From positions 1,736,001 through 1,800,000 of the forward strand of contig NZ_CP014223.1 in the NCBI RefSeq assembly GCF_001561955.1: 64,000 nucleotides of DNA, in the 5' to 3' direction. This document shows positions 17,527 to 27,249 of the stretch, piece after piece. The first letter of the stretch is position 1. Every line of letters begins with the position of its first letter. A model generated the notes under the pieces. The model did not search any database. It worked only from the letters and a program-made list of their open reading frames with translations, and was not told the origin of the DNA. Origin of the DNA: Anaerotignum propionicum DSM 1682. Its GTDB lineage: Bacteria > Bacillota > Clostridia > Lachnospirales > Anaerotignaceae. The translations under genes were made by a program, and so were the position numbers.

Positions 17527-18237
17527 ATGGAAAAAGAACCGATTATTCAGCTTAAAAATATTACGAAAGAATATAAAATGGGTGAGGTTTCAGTTAAGGC
17601 CTTAAGGGGTGTCGACTTCTCCCTCTACGATAACGAGCTTGTAGTAATATTAGGCACAAGCGGTTCCGGAAAAAGCACGATGCTTAATATAATAGGCGGA
17701 ATTGACAAACCCACAAGGGGAGATATCCTCTATAACGGAAAAAATATTTCCTACGCCACTGAAGCGGAACTTACAAAGTTTCGTCGAGAGGCTGTTGGCT
17801 TTGTTTTTCAGTTTTATAACTTAATCCCTAACTTGACTGCCAGGGAAAATATTTTATTGGCATCAGAGCTGTCATCTTCCCCCATTTCTGCTGACGAACT
17901 TTTAAAGCAAATCGGTTTGGAGGAAAGAGGTGACCATTTTCCCTCTCAGTTATCAGGAGGTGAACAACAGCGGATTGCCATTGCAAGAGCCGTAAGTAAA
18001 AATCCTCCTATCCTTCTGTGTGACGAACCTACGGGAGCGTTGGATTTTAAAACGGGAATTCAAGTTTTGCGTATTTTAAAAGATTACCAGAAAACCCGCA
18101 AAAAAATAGTTGTAATTATTACACATAACTCTTCAATAGGAGAAATGGCCGACCGCGTTATACATGTAAGAGACGGCCTTATTGACAGCATAACAGAAAA
18201 TAAAAATCCTGTTTTGCCCGAAGAATTGAGGTGGTAG
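17527..18237 (+). CDS. ABC transporter ATPase, MacB/LolD type
   Basis: A 236-aa ABC ATPase. Walker A is GTSGSGKST, the Q-loop is FVFQFYNL, the signature is LSGGEQQR, Walker B is [12 protein letters not shown] and the H-loop is ITHNSS. The [15 protein letters not shown] stretch is typical of the MacB/LolD/FtsE class that partners FtsX-type permeases. The ATG at 17527 is used because AAGGAGGTG lies just before it. It works with the permease and adaptor that follow. Confidence 0.92.
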   Translation: MEKEPIIQLKNITKEYKMGEVSVKALRGVDFSLYDNELVVILGTSGSGKSTMLNIIGGIDKPTRGDILYNGKNISYATEAELTKFRREAVGFVFQFYNLIPNLTARENILLASELSSSPISADELLKQIGLEERGDHFPSQLSGGEQQRIAIARAVSKNPPILLCDEPTGALDFKTGIQVLRILKDYQKTRKKIVVIITHNSSIGEMADRVIHVRDGLIDSITENKNPVLPEELRW

Positions 18238-18238
18238 C

Positions 18239-20587
18239 ATGCTTCTTCGAAAAGCAAAGCGAACTTTATTAGCAAATAAAAAATCATATTTTGCCTGCAT
18301 GTTTTTAATTGCGGTTGGAATTATCATGCAAACCGCTTTATGTATTGCAGCTTCGGGACTTGAAAAATCCATGCTTGAATTTTATAAGTCTAATAATTTG
18401 GCAGATACATATGCAACTGTTCAATCTATGCCGGAAGACTATGTTGATACATTAGAAAAAATACCAGGTATTTCTTCCGCTGAAGGCAGATACATAGCCG
18501 AAATGCGTGCAGAAATTCCCAATTCGGATGAAACAATAACCTTAAGGCTTATTGCTGCAAATTCCATAGAGAATCCAACGCTTAACGCCTTAAACATAAC
18601 CGGTACTGCGCCTAAAAATAAAACTGAAATTTTAGTGAATCCTGCATTTTTCAAGGCAAACAATTTAAGTGAAGGTGACACTATTTCCATATTTTCAAAA
18701 GGAAAAGAATATACCTTTACTTTAACAGGCACTGCCATTAGTCCTGAATATGTTTATATAACAAAGGATATGACACAAATGCTGCCCGATGAAGCAGGCT
18801 TTGGAATTGGCTATATTACAACGGAAAGTATGGAGGCTCTCACAGGTTACGTCGGTGTGGCTAACAGTATTATTTTTCAGAGAGAAAAAGATGTTTCCTT
18901 TGATGATATAAAATTACAGTTAGAAGACTCCCTTTCCCGTTTCGGACTTAAGGAATTGTTTGATAAAGAAGACTTGTTAAGTTATTTCTTTTTGGACTTG
19001 GAAATAACCTCTATTCGTTCCATGTCAAGCTCTATGCCAACGGTCTTTTTACTTCTTGCCGCTGTAGTTCTGTATTTAATGCTAAAACGCGTCATTGACC
19101 AAGAGCGTACGCAAATCGGAACGCTGAAAGCCTTTGGTTACTCTAATATCCAGCTTATACTCCATTATCTAACCTACGGAGCTATAACAGGTACTATAGG
19201 CGGAATAACGGGCTGTATCTTAGGATATATGCTTTCAGGCCCTTATTTGGAAATGTTTCAACAATTTTTTATGCTCCCTAATATAGAAAGCAGCTTTGAC
19301 TTAAACATTATTATAAAAGCACTGAGTCTGGCAATTTTCAGCGGACTATTAGGAGCCTACGCCGGGGCGAGAAAAATGATTAGGCTAGCTCCTGCCGAGG
19401 CAATGCGCCCCGAAAGTCCAAAACCAATACGTTTTGATATCATAAAGTATTTGGGTGTTCTAAAACACTTCCTTAATTCACGGGGAAATATGTCTGTAAG
19501 AGGTATAACACGAAATCCCATAAGATCGACCTTTGTGGTTATAAGCATTATGTTTTCCTTTGGAATTATATCTATTGTGGGAAGCTTTAACGGTTTAATA
19601 GATAAAATGATTTTCAGTCAGCTTCAAGATATTCAGCGTTTTCAAGTGAAGCTGTCATTATCTCAACCCCTATCCTACGAATATGCCGTAAAAGACGCAT
19701 ACCGTTTAGAAAATATAACATATGCGGAGGGTATTTTGGAGCTCCCCTTTAAAATCTCTAATCGTCATTTGGTTGAAAATGCTATGGTTACAGGCATAAC
19801 AAAGGACTCTCAGCTTTATCATATTGTGGATACAAATACAAAAAGGACATTTGTTCCGCCTGCTGACAGCTTTATTGTCACGAACGGTCTTGCCGATCAG
19901 CTGCAGGTTAAAGCCGGGGATTATGTGACACTTTCTTCACCTTTACTTGAGAAAGATATTTCCGTTTTCGTATCAAAGGTTATCGAACAAAATATGGGAA
20001 GCGGCTGCTATACGCAGTTAGACTACCTGAGCAGTATTATAAATCATCAAAACATTGCCACATCCGTAATTTTAAATACAAATGATTTGCGAGAACTAAA
20101 AGAAACAATAAAAGGAAGCAACATTGTGACAACCATAGAAGATAAAGAAAACACTTTAAAAGGCTATCAAAAGATGATGGGAATGTTCTCCAGTCTTTAC
20201 GTTGCTCTTCAAGTTTTGGGTACATTGGTAGCTTTTGCAATTATTTATAATACAACAACGATTTCTTTGTCAGAACGTAAAAGGGAATATGCAACTTTAC
20301 GTGTTATTGGTCTTTCTGTGGGTGAGGTATCGGAAATTATGAACTTTGAGTATGCAATTCTCACATCTTTTGGCATTCTCTTAGGTATTCCTTTTACCAA
20401 ACTTCTTAACAGTTTAATGAATTTGATGGTAGATAGTGATATATACAGTATGCCTAGCACACTCCCCCTATCCGCCTATCTTATAGGTGCAAGCTGTTGC
20501 TTCTCAGCAATATTCTTGTCCGCCCGATCCGCAAGAAAAAGAATACAAACCTTTGATATGGTTGAAGTATTAAAAGAACGTGATTAA
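18239..20587 (+). CDS. ABC transporter permease with two FtsX domains
   Basis: A 782-aa membrane protein. TM1 lies near the N-terminus (about 15-37), followed by a large extracellular MacB-like domain (about 40-255), a first FtsX domain (about 260-380; TFLxAFG-like loop seen as IGTLKAFGYSNIQLI), a fourth membrane stretch near 420, a second extracellular domain (about 450-650) and a second FtsX domain (about 655-775, with YATLRVIGLSVGEV). Such long double-FtsX permeases export peptides or lipids or act in mechanotransmission. The ATG lies one base after the ATPase stop. Confidence 0.88.
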   Translation: MLLRKAKRTLLANKKSYFACMFLIAVGIIMQTALCIAASGLEKSMLEFYKSNNLADTYATVQSMPEDYVDTLEKIPGISSAEGRYIAEMRAEIPNSDETITLRLIAANSIENPTLNALNITGTAPKNKTEILVNPAFFKANNLSEGDTISIFSKGKEYTFTLTGTAISPEYVYITKDMTQMLPDEAGFGIGYITTESMEALTGYVGVANSIIFQREKDVSFDDIKLQLEDSLSRFGLKELFDKEDLLSYFFLDLEITSIRSMSSSMPTVFLLLAAVVLYLMLKRVIDQERTQIGTLKAFGYSNIQLILHYLTYGAITGTIGGITGCILGYMLSGPYLEMFQQFFMLPNIESSFDLNIIIKALSLAIFSGLLGAYAGARKMIRLAPAEAMRPESPKPIRFDIIKYLGVLKHFLNSRGNMSVRGITRNPIRSTFVVISIMFSFGIISIVGSFNGLIDKMIFSQLQDIQRFQVKLSLSQPLSYEYAVKDAYRLENITYAEGILELPFKISNRHLVENAMVTGITKDSQLYHIVDTNTKRTFVPPADSFIVTNGLADQLQVKAGDYVTLSSPLLEKDISVFVSKVIEQNMGSGCYTQLDYLSSIINHQNIATSVILNTNDLRELKETIKGSNIVTTIEDKENTLKGYQKMMGMFSSLYVALQVLGTLVAFAIIYNTTTISLSERKREYATLRVIGLSVGEVSEIMNFEYAILTSFGILLGIPFTKLLNSLMNLMVDSDIYSMPSTLPLSAYLIGASCCFSAIFLSARSARKRIQTFDMVEVLKERD

Positions 20588-20601
20588 TAAGGAGGGAAAC
20601 T

Positions 20602-21870
20602 ATGAAGAAAAAATTAATAAAAATATTGCTTGGTGTTATTATAGTAACGGCTGTTGCCGGTGGTATTTACTCGCTGAATGCGCCGAAAGAAGTTCCCTTA
20701 ACTAAAGTTGTATCAAAAACTGCAGAGCTTACCTTTACCGAACAGGGTTCTGTTGCCGGTGGAAAAACAATTCAAATATATCCTCTAAGCTCAGGCAAAG
20801 TATTAAGCGTTGAAGTAAAAAAGGGGCAGCATGTTAAAGAGGGAGATATTATATGTGTCATAGATTCTGAGGACATTAAAGAGAAAATTAACCAAACAAA
20901 CGGCTCGATAGCCGGATACAAGGCTCAGATGCAGACATGGCAAGCCCAAAACCAAAGCCAAAACCAAAGTGTCGTCGAAAAAAGAAAATTACAAAATATA
21001 ATAATCAAACAAAGTGAGAAAAATTTAGAGCTGGAAAAAAAGGATCTGGATCGGCTTCTGGTACTTTATGAAAACGGTTTTATTTCCAATGTTGACTTGG
21101 AGCAGGCCGAATCATCCGTCGAGCAGGCTGAATTAACATTGCAGAGCCATCAGCAGGAATTAGAGTTGATATCAAATGCTGATGAAAACAGCAAAATGTC
21201 AGATTATTACAAGGCATTGATTAATATAGAAGAAAGCAATTTGAAACTGCTGGAAAAAGAACTTTCACAAACTAATGTCACGGCTGTTACCGATGGAGTT
21301 ATTACAAACCTGCCTGTACAGGAAACAAATTATGTATCTGCCATGTCATCTGTTGCAGAGTTAACTGCCACAGATACGCTGTTTGTAGAAACATATGTAT
21401 CTACAAATGACATAAGCAATATTGCTCTTGGAGATTCAGTTGTATTAATAATAAAAAGACGAGATGGAGATGTTACCTTTGACGGAACAGTTTCTTATAT
21501 TGATGACACAGCAAACCTTATGATTTCTCCACTTGGATTAGAAGAAAGAAAGGTTAAGATAGAGGTAACTCCAAGTATTTCATTGACAGAAGAAAAGATT
21601 GGTATTGGGTATGATGTGGATGTACAGTTTTTACTTTACAAGGAAGAAAATAGCTTAGCCGTTCCTAAAACTGCATTATTTAAAGATAATGGAATTGATA
21701 AGGTTTGGATTGTTAATGGCAGAGCTTTGCACGCGATAGAAGTAAAAACAGGAATGGATCTACGCACCGAAACTGTAATTTTATCGGGGCTTGAATCTGA
21801 TAGCTTCGTTGTGACCGATTCAAATGACGAGATTTTAAAGGAAGGTCTTAAGGTTGTTACAAAAAAATAA
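20602..21870 (+). CDS. HlyD/MacA-like efflux adaptor protein
   Basis: A 422-aa membrane-fusion-type adaptor. One N-terminal membrane anchor (about 5-24) is followed by a biotinyl-lipoyl-like half motif (GGKTIQIYPLSSGKVLSVEV), a long coiled-coil hairpin (about 90-220, Gln/Glu/Lys-rich) and a beta-barrel with the second lipoyl half (TNVTAVTDGVITNL). In Gram-positive bacteria such adaptors extend from the membrane next to an ABC exporter. GGAGGG precedes the ATG, 14 bases after the permease stop. Confidence 0.88.
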   Translation: MKKKLIKILLGVIIVTAVAGGIYSLNAPKEVPLTKVVSKTAELTFTEQGSVAGGKTIQIYPLSSGKVLSVEVKKGQHVKEGDIICVIDSEDIKEKINQTNGSIAGYKAQMQTWQAQNQSQNQSVVEKRKLQNIIIKQSEKNLELEKKDLDRLLVLYENGFISNVDLEQAESSVEQAELTLQSHQQELELISNADENSKMSDYYKALINIEESNLKLLEKELSQTNVTAVTDGVITNLPVQETNYVSAMSSVAELTATDTLFVETYVSTNDISNIALGDSVVLIIKRRDGDVTFDGTVSYIDDTANLMISPLGLEERKVKIEVTPSISLTEEKIGIGYDVDVQFLLYKEENSLAVPKTALFKDNGIDKVWIVNGRALHAIEVKTGMDLRTETVILSGLESDSFVVTDSNDEILKEGLKVVTKK

Positions 21871-22000
21871 TATATTCAACTTATAAACTTACATAAATTT
21901 ATTTTCTTCATTTAAATACCTCCTTATGAACCCCTATTTACTCTTAGATTTAATAATATTCTTCTTTAGGAATTCCCCTTATGAAATAAATTATAAAGAC

Positions 22001-22040
22001 AAAGGAACTGATAGTGAAAACTTTCACTATCAGTTCCTTT
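22001..22040. terminator. 40-bp perfect palindrome, likely terminator
   Basis: Nineteen-base arms (22001-22019, beginning AAAGGAACTGATAG, and 22022-22040) pair perfectly around a two-base loop (AC). It lies 130 bases after the adaptor gene and abuts the RND relic. The U tract is weak (TTTGTTT), so it could also be a cruciform or an element end. Confidence 0.6.
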
Positions 22041-22380
22041 GTTTCAGTTTGAATGTTTTATCAATCTGTTTCATTATCATGGTTACAGTTCCATGGTATT
22101 TACTGGAACAATACCCCCTTTTCCATTAATGGTGAACCCATTAGTATGATGACAATGATTGCCTGTCTAGTGCTTGTAGGCATCGTTGTAAACAATGATA
22201 TCATTTTAAAGGCCTTATCACAATTTCATGAGACGGATGGAACTGATGGAAGCCGATTGATGGCCTTCCCAACCGGACCCCCCCGATACTTATGGCATCT
22301 CTGACAACAATTTAAGAGCAGTTCCCTATCATTTTCTCAACCAGTGTCAACAGTGAAATGCTTCGTGGAATGGGAACAAA
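22041..22380 (+). pseudogene. Decayed RND efflux pump fragment (AcrB-like)
   Basis: Broken reading frames match the late conserved region of RND transporters: NTPFSINGEPISMMTMIACL then VLVGIVVNNDIIL, and after frameshifts PILMASLTTI, AVP and SVNSEMLRGMGT. Intact pumps run over 1000 residues; only about 110 codons remain. It follows the TetR-ABC-adaptor operon and could be the remnant of a pump once associated with that adaptor. Confidence 0.75.
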
Positions 22381-22552
22381 AGGATTGTTGCTGATTTATC
22401 AAAAAACAGAAAAAAGAATTATGATTTTCTTATAATAGAGGACTCACGTCTTATAAAGCACGTTGTGTTACGTAAACAGTTTTATTCGTTAGTGTATTAT
22501 CCATAGCAATAAATTTTTTCTTCACCTGCAGACCTGGTGCTTCTTAAATAAT

Positions 22553-22606
22553 TTAACCCAACAATAACACCTTTGATTTCAGGTCCTATTGTTGGGTTGC
22601 TTTTTC
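22553..22606 (-). terminator. Terminator of the pan/OPT operon
   Basis: A perfect 12-bp stem, AACCCAACAATA (22555-22566) with TATTGTTGGGTT (22587-22598), follows the P1 peptidase on the minus strand. The T run (GCTTTTTCG) is on the plus side; on the minus side the stem is followed by AAATTATTT, so it may act in both directions. Confidence 0.65.
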
Positions 22607-22648
22607 GTTTACCACTCTTAATTATACCTTGTTTGCAGAAGCACAGCA

Positions 22649-23611
22649 TTATTTAAAATCTTTTGCTGCTTTCAGTCCATAAGCCGGTTCAGCTGCCTTT
22701 ACCCCTCGACAGATTGCTCTTGCCATAACTTCCGTTGCGAGTGCACCAAGAGCATCCGGCCCGACTTCCACTTCTCCGGTTGCCATAACAAAAATCGTAT
22801 CTCCATCAACAGAAGTATGAACCGGATTAATGGCCTTGGCATACCCATTATGGGTAATGCTGGCAAGCTTATTTGCCTGAACCTTCGTAAGCTTTGCATT
22901 GGTTATAACACAACCAATTGTTGTATTACCCGAAAAAACATTTCGCTTTCTGCCAATTTCGGCATACATCACTTCCTCTGTGCTCGATAAAGCTGTTTTA
23001 TCTTCTGTTATAATTCCTGCGATTCGTTTTCCCGTATCATAATCAATCACATCTCCAAGAGCATTGACCGCAACCACTGCCCCACACTGAACATCGCCAA
23101 TCTGCACTGCGTGGATTCCAAGCCCACTTTTCATCATTCTTTCAGGACCCAGAAACTTGCCTACAGATGCACCTGTTCCTGCACCTACATTTCCCTCCGC
23201 TGGCTCGCATGTTCCTGCCGCTTCGCAAGCTTCGTAACCCATGGCTTTATCTGGTCTGCATTTCGGATCGCCAACGACTAAATCAAAGAGGGATGCTCCG
23301 CAAACAATAGGCACAACTCCAACACCAACATCGAAACCAACTCCCTGCTCTTCCAAATACTCCATTGCACCGTCCCCCGCCGCAAGGCCGTAAGCACTGC
23401 CGCCGGAAAGCATAACACAATGAATCTGCTGAACCATATTGACGGGCTTTAACAGCTCTGTCTCCCTGGAAGCCGGCCCGCTCCCACGCACATCAACTCC
23501 CGCTACTGCTCCAGCTTCGCAAATTATGGCAGTACATCCCGTTGCACCTTTAAAATTCTGCGCATGTCCAATCTTAATTCCCTTTATTTCTGAAATTTTA
23601 ATTTCCTTCAT
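22649..23611 (-). CDS. P1-family (DmpA-like) N-terminal nucleophile peptidase
   Basis: A 320-aa member of the P1/DmpA family (peptidase S58): self-cleaving hydrolases acting on D-amino-acid amides, beta-aminoacyl peptides and related amides. Visible family blocks are GIKIGHAQ at the start, CVMLSGGSAYGL, GNVGAGTGASVGK and the autoprocessing region SGNTTIGCVITNAKLTK, where cleavage before a Thr would expose the nucleophile. The ATG at 23611 is preferred over 23617, which almost touches the AAAGGAA site. It is the last gene of the operon. Because some P1 enzymes cut beta-alanyl bonds, it is one candidate for releasing beta-alanine from pantothenate or a pantothenyl compound; this is inference. 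Confidence 0.85.
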   Translation of the reverse strand: MKEIKISEIKGIKIGHAQNFKGATGCTAIICEAGAVAGVDVRGSGPASRETELLKPVNMVQQIHCVMLSGGSAYGLAAGDGAMEYLEEQGVGFDVGVGVVPIVCGASLFDLVVGDPKCRPDKAMGYEACEAAGTCEPAEGNVGAGTGASVGKFLGPERMMKSGLGIHAVQIGDVQCGAVVAVNALGDVIDYDTGKRIAGIITEDKTALSSTEEVMYAEIGRKRNVFSGNTTIGCVITNAKLTKVQANKLASITHNGYAKAINPVHTSVDGDTIFVMATGEVEVGPDALGALATEVMARAICRGVKAAEPAYGLKAAKDFK

Positions 23612-23674
23612 ACACATTTCCTTTCTTCAGATGAGGGCGGCTTTTGCCGCCCTCATCTTCTGTCGTCTTTTTAA

Positions 23675-25330
23675 TTACGCAATAAACTGCACTGCCATGA
23701 TAATTGCAATAATAACACCTACCACCGCTTCGCCACCCAAAAGCCCTGCACCAATAATGGTACCTTTTCCTTCCCTTTCAAACTGGGGATAAACTTTGTC
23801 AAGAATGAAGCGGATGGCTGCTCCGATAAAAGCCGTAAAGGATAAATAGAACGGCAGATAAACGCCAAGTCCAAGGGTCATAACAGGATAAAATCCTACA
23901 ATATAAAGAATGGCAGCTACCACAAGTCCAGTTATAAACGCTGGTACATGAGAAATTCCTCCGGCCATAGCTGCTACAGCAGATGCCTGCGCTGCAGGGA
24001 AAAGTTCCGGATTGCCAAAAGCAGAAGGACCATAGGCCTGAATAATAGCCATGATGACAAATACGGATACAACCGCCCCAACAAGACCACCGATTAATTC
24101 TCCTGTCCACTGGGCTTTGGGGCTGGACTTCAAAATGCTCCCTGCTTTAAAATCGTTCATAACATCGCCCACAAGACCGCAGGCAATTGCAACAATAGCT
24201 GCAATACAAATGGCTGCAACTTCTGTAATTCCGGGAGAACAAAGCTTTGCAAGAATCAGTACGAAAATACCAAACACTTCCATAGGGTTAATGGCGGACA
24301 TACCAACCGTTTGACAAGACATGGCAGTTGCAAGCCAAACCCCTATAATTGTAATAATTGCAGCAACAACCGGAACGTCAACAATAATTACAAAAAGTGC
24401 TGCAAAAAGTGCCATCAAGATTGGTGCCCATCTCAAGGGGACAATTGAATCCCCAATGGAATCCTTGGATACCATAGACCCAAAGATTGCCTTAAAATTT
24501 GGAAAGATGTTTTTAATAAACACACCCACGCCCGTTCCTACCATCATCCCAAGTCCCAGTCCACTTTTGATATTTGCTGCTGTCGTTGCGTCAAAAAAAC
24601 CTAACCGCTGACCGCCGATTAAAATACCCACATCACCGATAAGTGCTCCAAAGAACCATACACCCACAAATATAGGGCCTACAAGGTAGCCAACAGATAC
24701 AAGCATCGGCGAAAGCCAAACACCTCCGTAGGAACCATAATTCAGCCAACTGCCGCCGCCAAACCAAAGGACAGCCGGAATCTTCATGAACCAGTCACGA
24801 AGAGCAGTCCAAATAGCAGCGAAGCCCAATGCCCCAAAGAGTGTATGTGCCTTTTTCCCTCCTTCGTCGCCAACGATCAGGGCCTCTGCAGCTGCCTGAC
24901 CCATGGCATAGGGAAGTTTTGATGTTTCTATGAACTGTTTTCTCATAAGAGATGTAAATATAAGCCCCAGCATAGTACCACTAATTGTGATGACAAGCAA
25001 TTTAGCCAAACCTAATTCCGAATTGGGATACAGCATATAAATTGCCGGAATGGTAAAGGCTACGCCACCGGCCACCATTGAACCGGCTGACATTGCGGTG
25101 TGTGTTACATTGATTTCATTAATATTGGTTCTTCCCAATGCTTTTAATGCAAACATGGATACGAGCGCAACAAACATAATGGGGAATGGTAACGATGATG
25201 CTTTCAATGCTATAAACATAGATGAACATGTTACAATGACTACGCCGATGACACCAATTATCATACCACGAACAGTTAGCTGTTCCTTATACGATGTGGC
25301 ATATTTGACGCTCTTCGATTCTTGAGCCAT
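23675..25330 (-). CDS. OPT-family oligopeptide transporter
   Basis: A 551-aa membrane protein with about fourteen hydrophobic segments, of the OPT family (bacterial oligopeptide branch). Recognisable stretches are TVRGMIIGVIGVVIVTCSS near the N-terminus, KLPYAMGQAAAEALIVGDEG and, near the C-terminus, VGFYPVMTLGLGVYLPFYLS. OPT proteins use proton symport to take up small peptides or metal chelates. It sits between a P1 peptidase and an amidohydrolase, so imported amide-bonded compounds could be cut by either enzyme. GGGGG precedes the ATG. Confidence 0.9.
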   Translation of the reverse strand: MAQESKSVKYATSYKEQLTVRGMIIGVIGVVIVTCSSMFIALKASSLPFPIMFVALVSMFALKALGRTNINEINVTHTAMSAGSMVAGGVAFTIPAIYMLYPNSELGLAKLLVITISGTMLGLIFTSLMRKQFIETSKLPYAMGQAAAEALIVGDEGGKKAHTLFGALGFAAIWTALRDWFMKIPAVLWFGGGSWLNYGSYGGVWLSPMLVSVGYLVGPIFVGVWFFGALIGDVGILIGGQRLGFFDATTAANIKSGLGLGMMVGTGVGVFIKNIFPNFKAIFGSMVSKDSIGDSIVPLRWAPILMALFAALFVIIVDVPVVAAIITIIGVWLATAMSCQTVGMSAINPMEVFGIFVLILAKLCSPGITEVAAICIAAIVAIACGLVGDVMNDFKAGSILKSSPKAQWTGELIGGLVGAVVSVFVIMAIIQAYGPSAFGNPELFPAAQASAVAAMAGGISHVPAFITGLVVAAILYIVGFYPVMTLGLGVYLPFYLSFTAFIGAAIRFILDKVYPQFEREGKGTIIGAGLLGGEAVVGVIIAIIMAVQFIA

Positions 25331-25412
25331 AGTTCAGCGCCCCCTTTCCTATATCACGATAAACCAACACCTTACTAATTTTATCTGACAGGCTTATATA
25401 GCACAAAGACTT

Positions 25413-27059
25413 TTACTTTTGATATTCAATAACACCATCAATCATAGTCATTTCCACTTCCAAGTTCATAATGCTCATAGTTGGGATGGAAAGAATATCA
25501 TCTGTGAGAACAATCAAATCTGCCAGTTTTCCGACCTCAACACTGCCTTTAATATCTTCTTCAAAAGAACTATAAGCTCCATTTAACGTAGCACAACGAA
25601 TTGCTTCAAGAACGGATACAGCCTGGGTTTTATCACACTGGAATCCCACTGACCTATCGTAGCGGTTTACAGCAGCATCTAATAGGGCAAGCCCCCCAGG
25701 ATACGATGGCGTATCACTATGTAAAGAGCATTTTACTCCGGCATCCAGCATGCTTCGTATAGCACAGATATATTTATTTCGATTCTCACCATAGAAATCA
25801 ACGAATTTTGCTCCCATCTTCTGAATAGAAGATACATTTACACTTGGACAGATATTCATTTTTGCCATGCGGTTTACTAGGTCTTGATCCACAATGGTAC
25901 AATGCTCAATCCTATGGCGAAGATCCGGTCTGGGATTTGTTTCAAAGGCTTTTTCATATCCCTCAACCATAAATTCAATTGCTAAATCTCCAATGGCATG
26001 GGCAGTTGCCTGACACTCGGCATCGTTGATTTTTTTAATATACTCCGCTACTTCCTTCTTCTCCCATGCTCTTTCCCTCGGAAGGTTGTGATTGTGGGAA
26101 AAAGGCTCTCTCGTTGCACAAGAGGGGCCTCCGGAGCCGCCGTCAATCATAAATTTTGAACTGCCAATCTTAAAGTGTTCATCTCCAAGACCACTGGTTA
26201 AACCTAATTCCAGAAAATGTTCGTTATCCATTAAAGAATATCTTTTACCAAAAATGCTGTGTAACATCATGTAGGAACGGACTTTAAACTTACCCTCTTT
26301 GCATAGTTTCTGCATAATATGATACGACGGTTTGTCGCATTCTCCACAGTCGTGAATAGATGTAATACCGTTCTCCAAACAATGTTGATGTGCTTTCATT
26401 GCCGCCTTTGCCTGAGCTTCTTGTGTATATTCAACTTTACCCCAGAGCCAGAAATGGGTACTTCCCCTAACCATTCCTGTCAATTTTCCTTCGACTACTT
26501 CCACTTCATTTTCTGGATACTTTTTAGCATCCTGTGGAGAATGCACATCTAAATATTCCAATGCTTTGGAGTTATACATGCAGATATGTCCTCCCCCATG
26601 CATACAGTGCACAGGGTTGTTTGGTGCTACGTCATCCAATTCATCAATGGTAGGATGACGCTGTTCCGGAAAAAGGGTAGGCTCATAGCCCATCATGGAA
26701 ATCCATTGTCCCGGCTTTTTTAATTTTGCAGCCTCCCGAGCCATATTCAACATGTCGGAAAGAGATTTGCAATTCCCATAAAAGGTATCAATCATGGGTG
26801 CATCCAAATCCTTTCCTAAAAGACCGGAGAGAATGGGGTGGTAATGAGAGTCTATCAATCCCGGCATTAAAGTCTTGCCCTTCAAATCAATTATTTTTGT
26901 TTTATCTGTTGTAATCTTTAAAATTTCCTCATTCGAACCAACAAAAACTATTTTATTTCGTTTAATCCCAACAGCTTCTGCAATTTCATCTCTATCATTT
27001 ACAGTAATCACCTTGCCACCTATAAAAGCCGTGTCTATATATGAAAAATCAAACTTCAT
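25413..27059 (-). CDS. YtcJ-like metal-dependent amidohydrolase
   Basis: A 548-aa amidohydrolase of the YtcJ/amidohydro_3 family, which hydrolyses amide or formamide bonds. The metal-binding pattern is complete: GLIDSHYHP near residue 70, ATAHAIGD and RHRIEHCTI in the barrel, and LHSDTPSYPGG late. An N-terminal beta-sandwich (about 1-60) and its C-terminal return (about 500-548, KLADLIVLTDDIL) flank the barrel. GGAGGAG precedes the ATG. In this operon it is a second candidate for cleaving the amide of pantothenate or a pantothenyl compound; the true substrate is unknown. Confidence 0.88.
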   Translation of the reverse strand: MKFDFSYIDTAFIGGKVITVNDRDEIAEAVGIKRNKIVFVGSNEEILKITTDKTKIIDLKGKTLMPGLIDSHYHPILSGLLGKDLDAPMIDTFYGNCKSLSDMLNMAREAAKLKKPGQWISMMGYEPTLFPEQRHPTIDELDDVAPNNPVHCMHGGGHICMYNSKALEYLDVHSPQDAKKYPENEVEVVEGKLTGMVRGSTHFWLWGKVEYTQEAQAKAAMKAHQHCLENGITSIHDCGECDKPSYHIMQKLCKEGKFKVRSYMMLHSIFGKRYSLMDNEHFLELGLTSGLGDEHFKIGSSKFMIDGGSGGPSCATREPFSHNHNLPRERAWEKKEVAEYIKKINDAECQATAHAIGDLAIEFMVEGYEKAFETNPRPDLRHRIEHCTIVDQDLVNRMAKMNICPSVNVSSIQKMGAKFVDFYGENRNKYICAIRSMLDAGVKCSLHSDTPSYPGGLALLDAAVNRYDRSVGFQCDKTQAVSVLEAIRCATLNGAYSSFEEDIKGSVEVGKLADLIVLTDDILSIPTMSIMNLEVEMTMIDGVIEYQK

Positions 27060-27249
27060 TGTCTCCTCCCCCCAATTAAAATCCTCATAGCAGAAGGTAT
27101 TAACAACACTAATTTATTCAGTGAAAGTTTGCGTGCCTCACTACATGTAGAAGCTAACGCCCCACCAAAAGGCGGAGCTCCCTTCTGTTCAATGACACAA
27201 TCCCTGTTGTTCATAAGCTTACTTTAATTTTCATTTTTGATTTTATAGC
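27060..27249. other. Intergenic hairpin between panF and amidohydrolase
   Basis: AGCT and CGCC (27152-27162) pair with GGCG and AGCT (27171-27179) around CCACCAAAA; CTACATGTAG (27141-27150) is also self-complementary. The hairpin may be a processing or attenuation site splitting the operon into two expression levels. Confidence 0.4.

Larger units (their letters stand above)
21871..22648. other. Intergenic region with palindrome and pump relic
   Basis: It contains a 40-bp palindrome (22001-22040), a decayed RND pump fragment (22041-22380) and the terminator of the opposite operon (22553-22606). Bases 22390-22550 show nothing recognisable. Confidence 0.6.
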
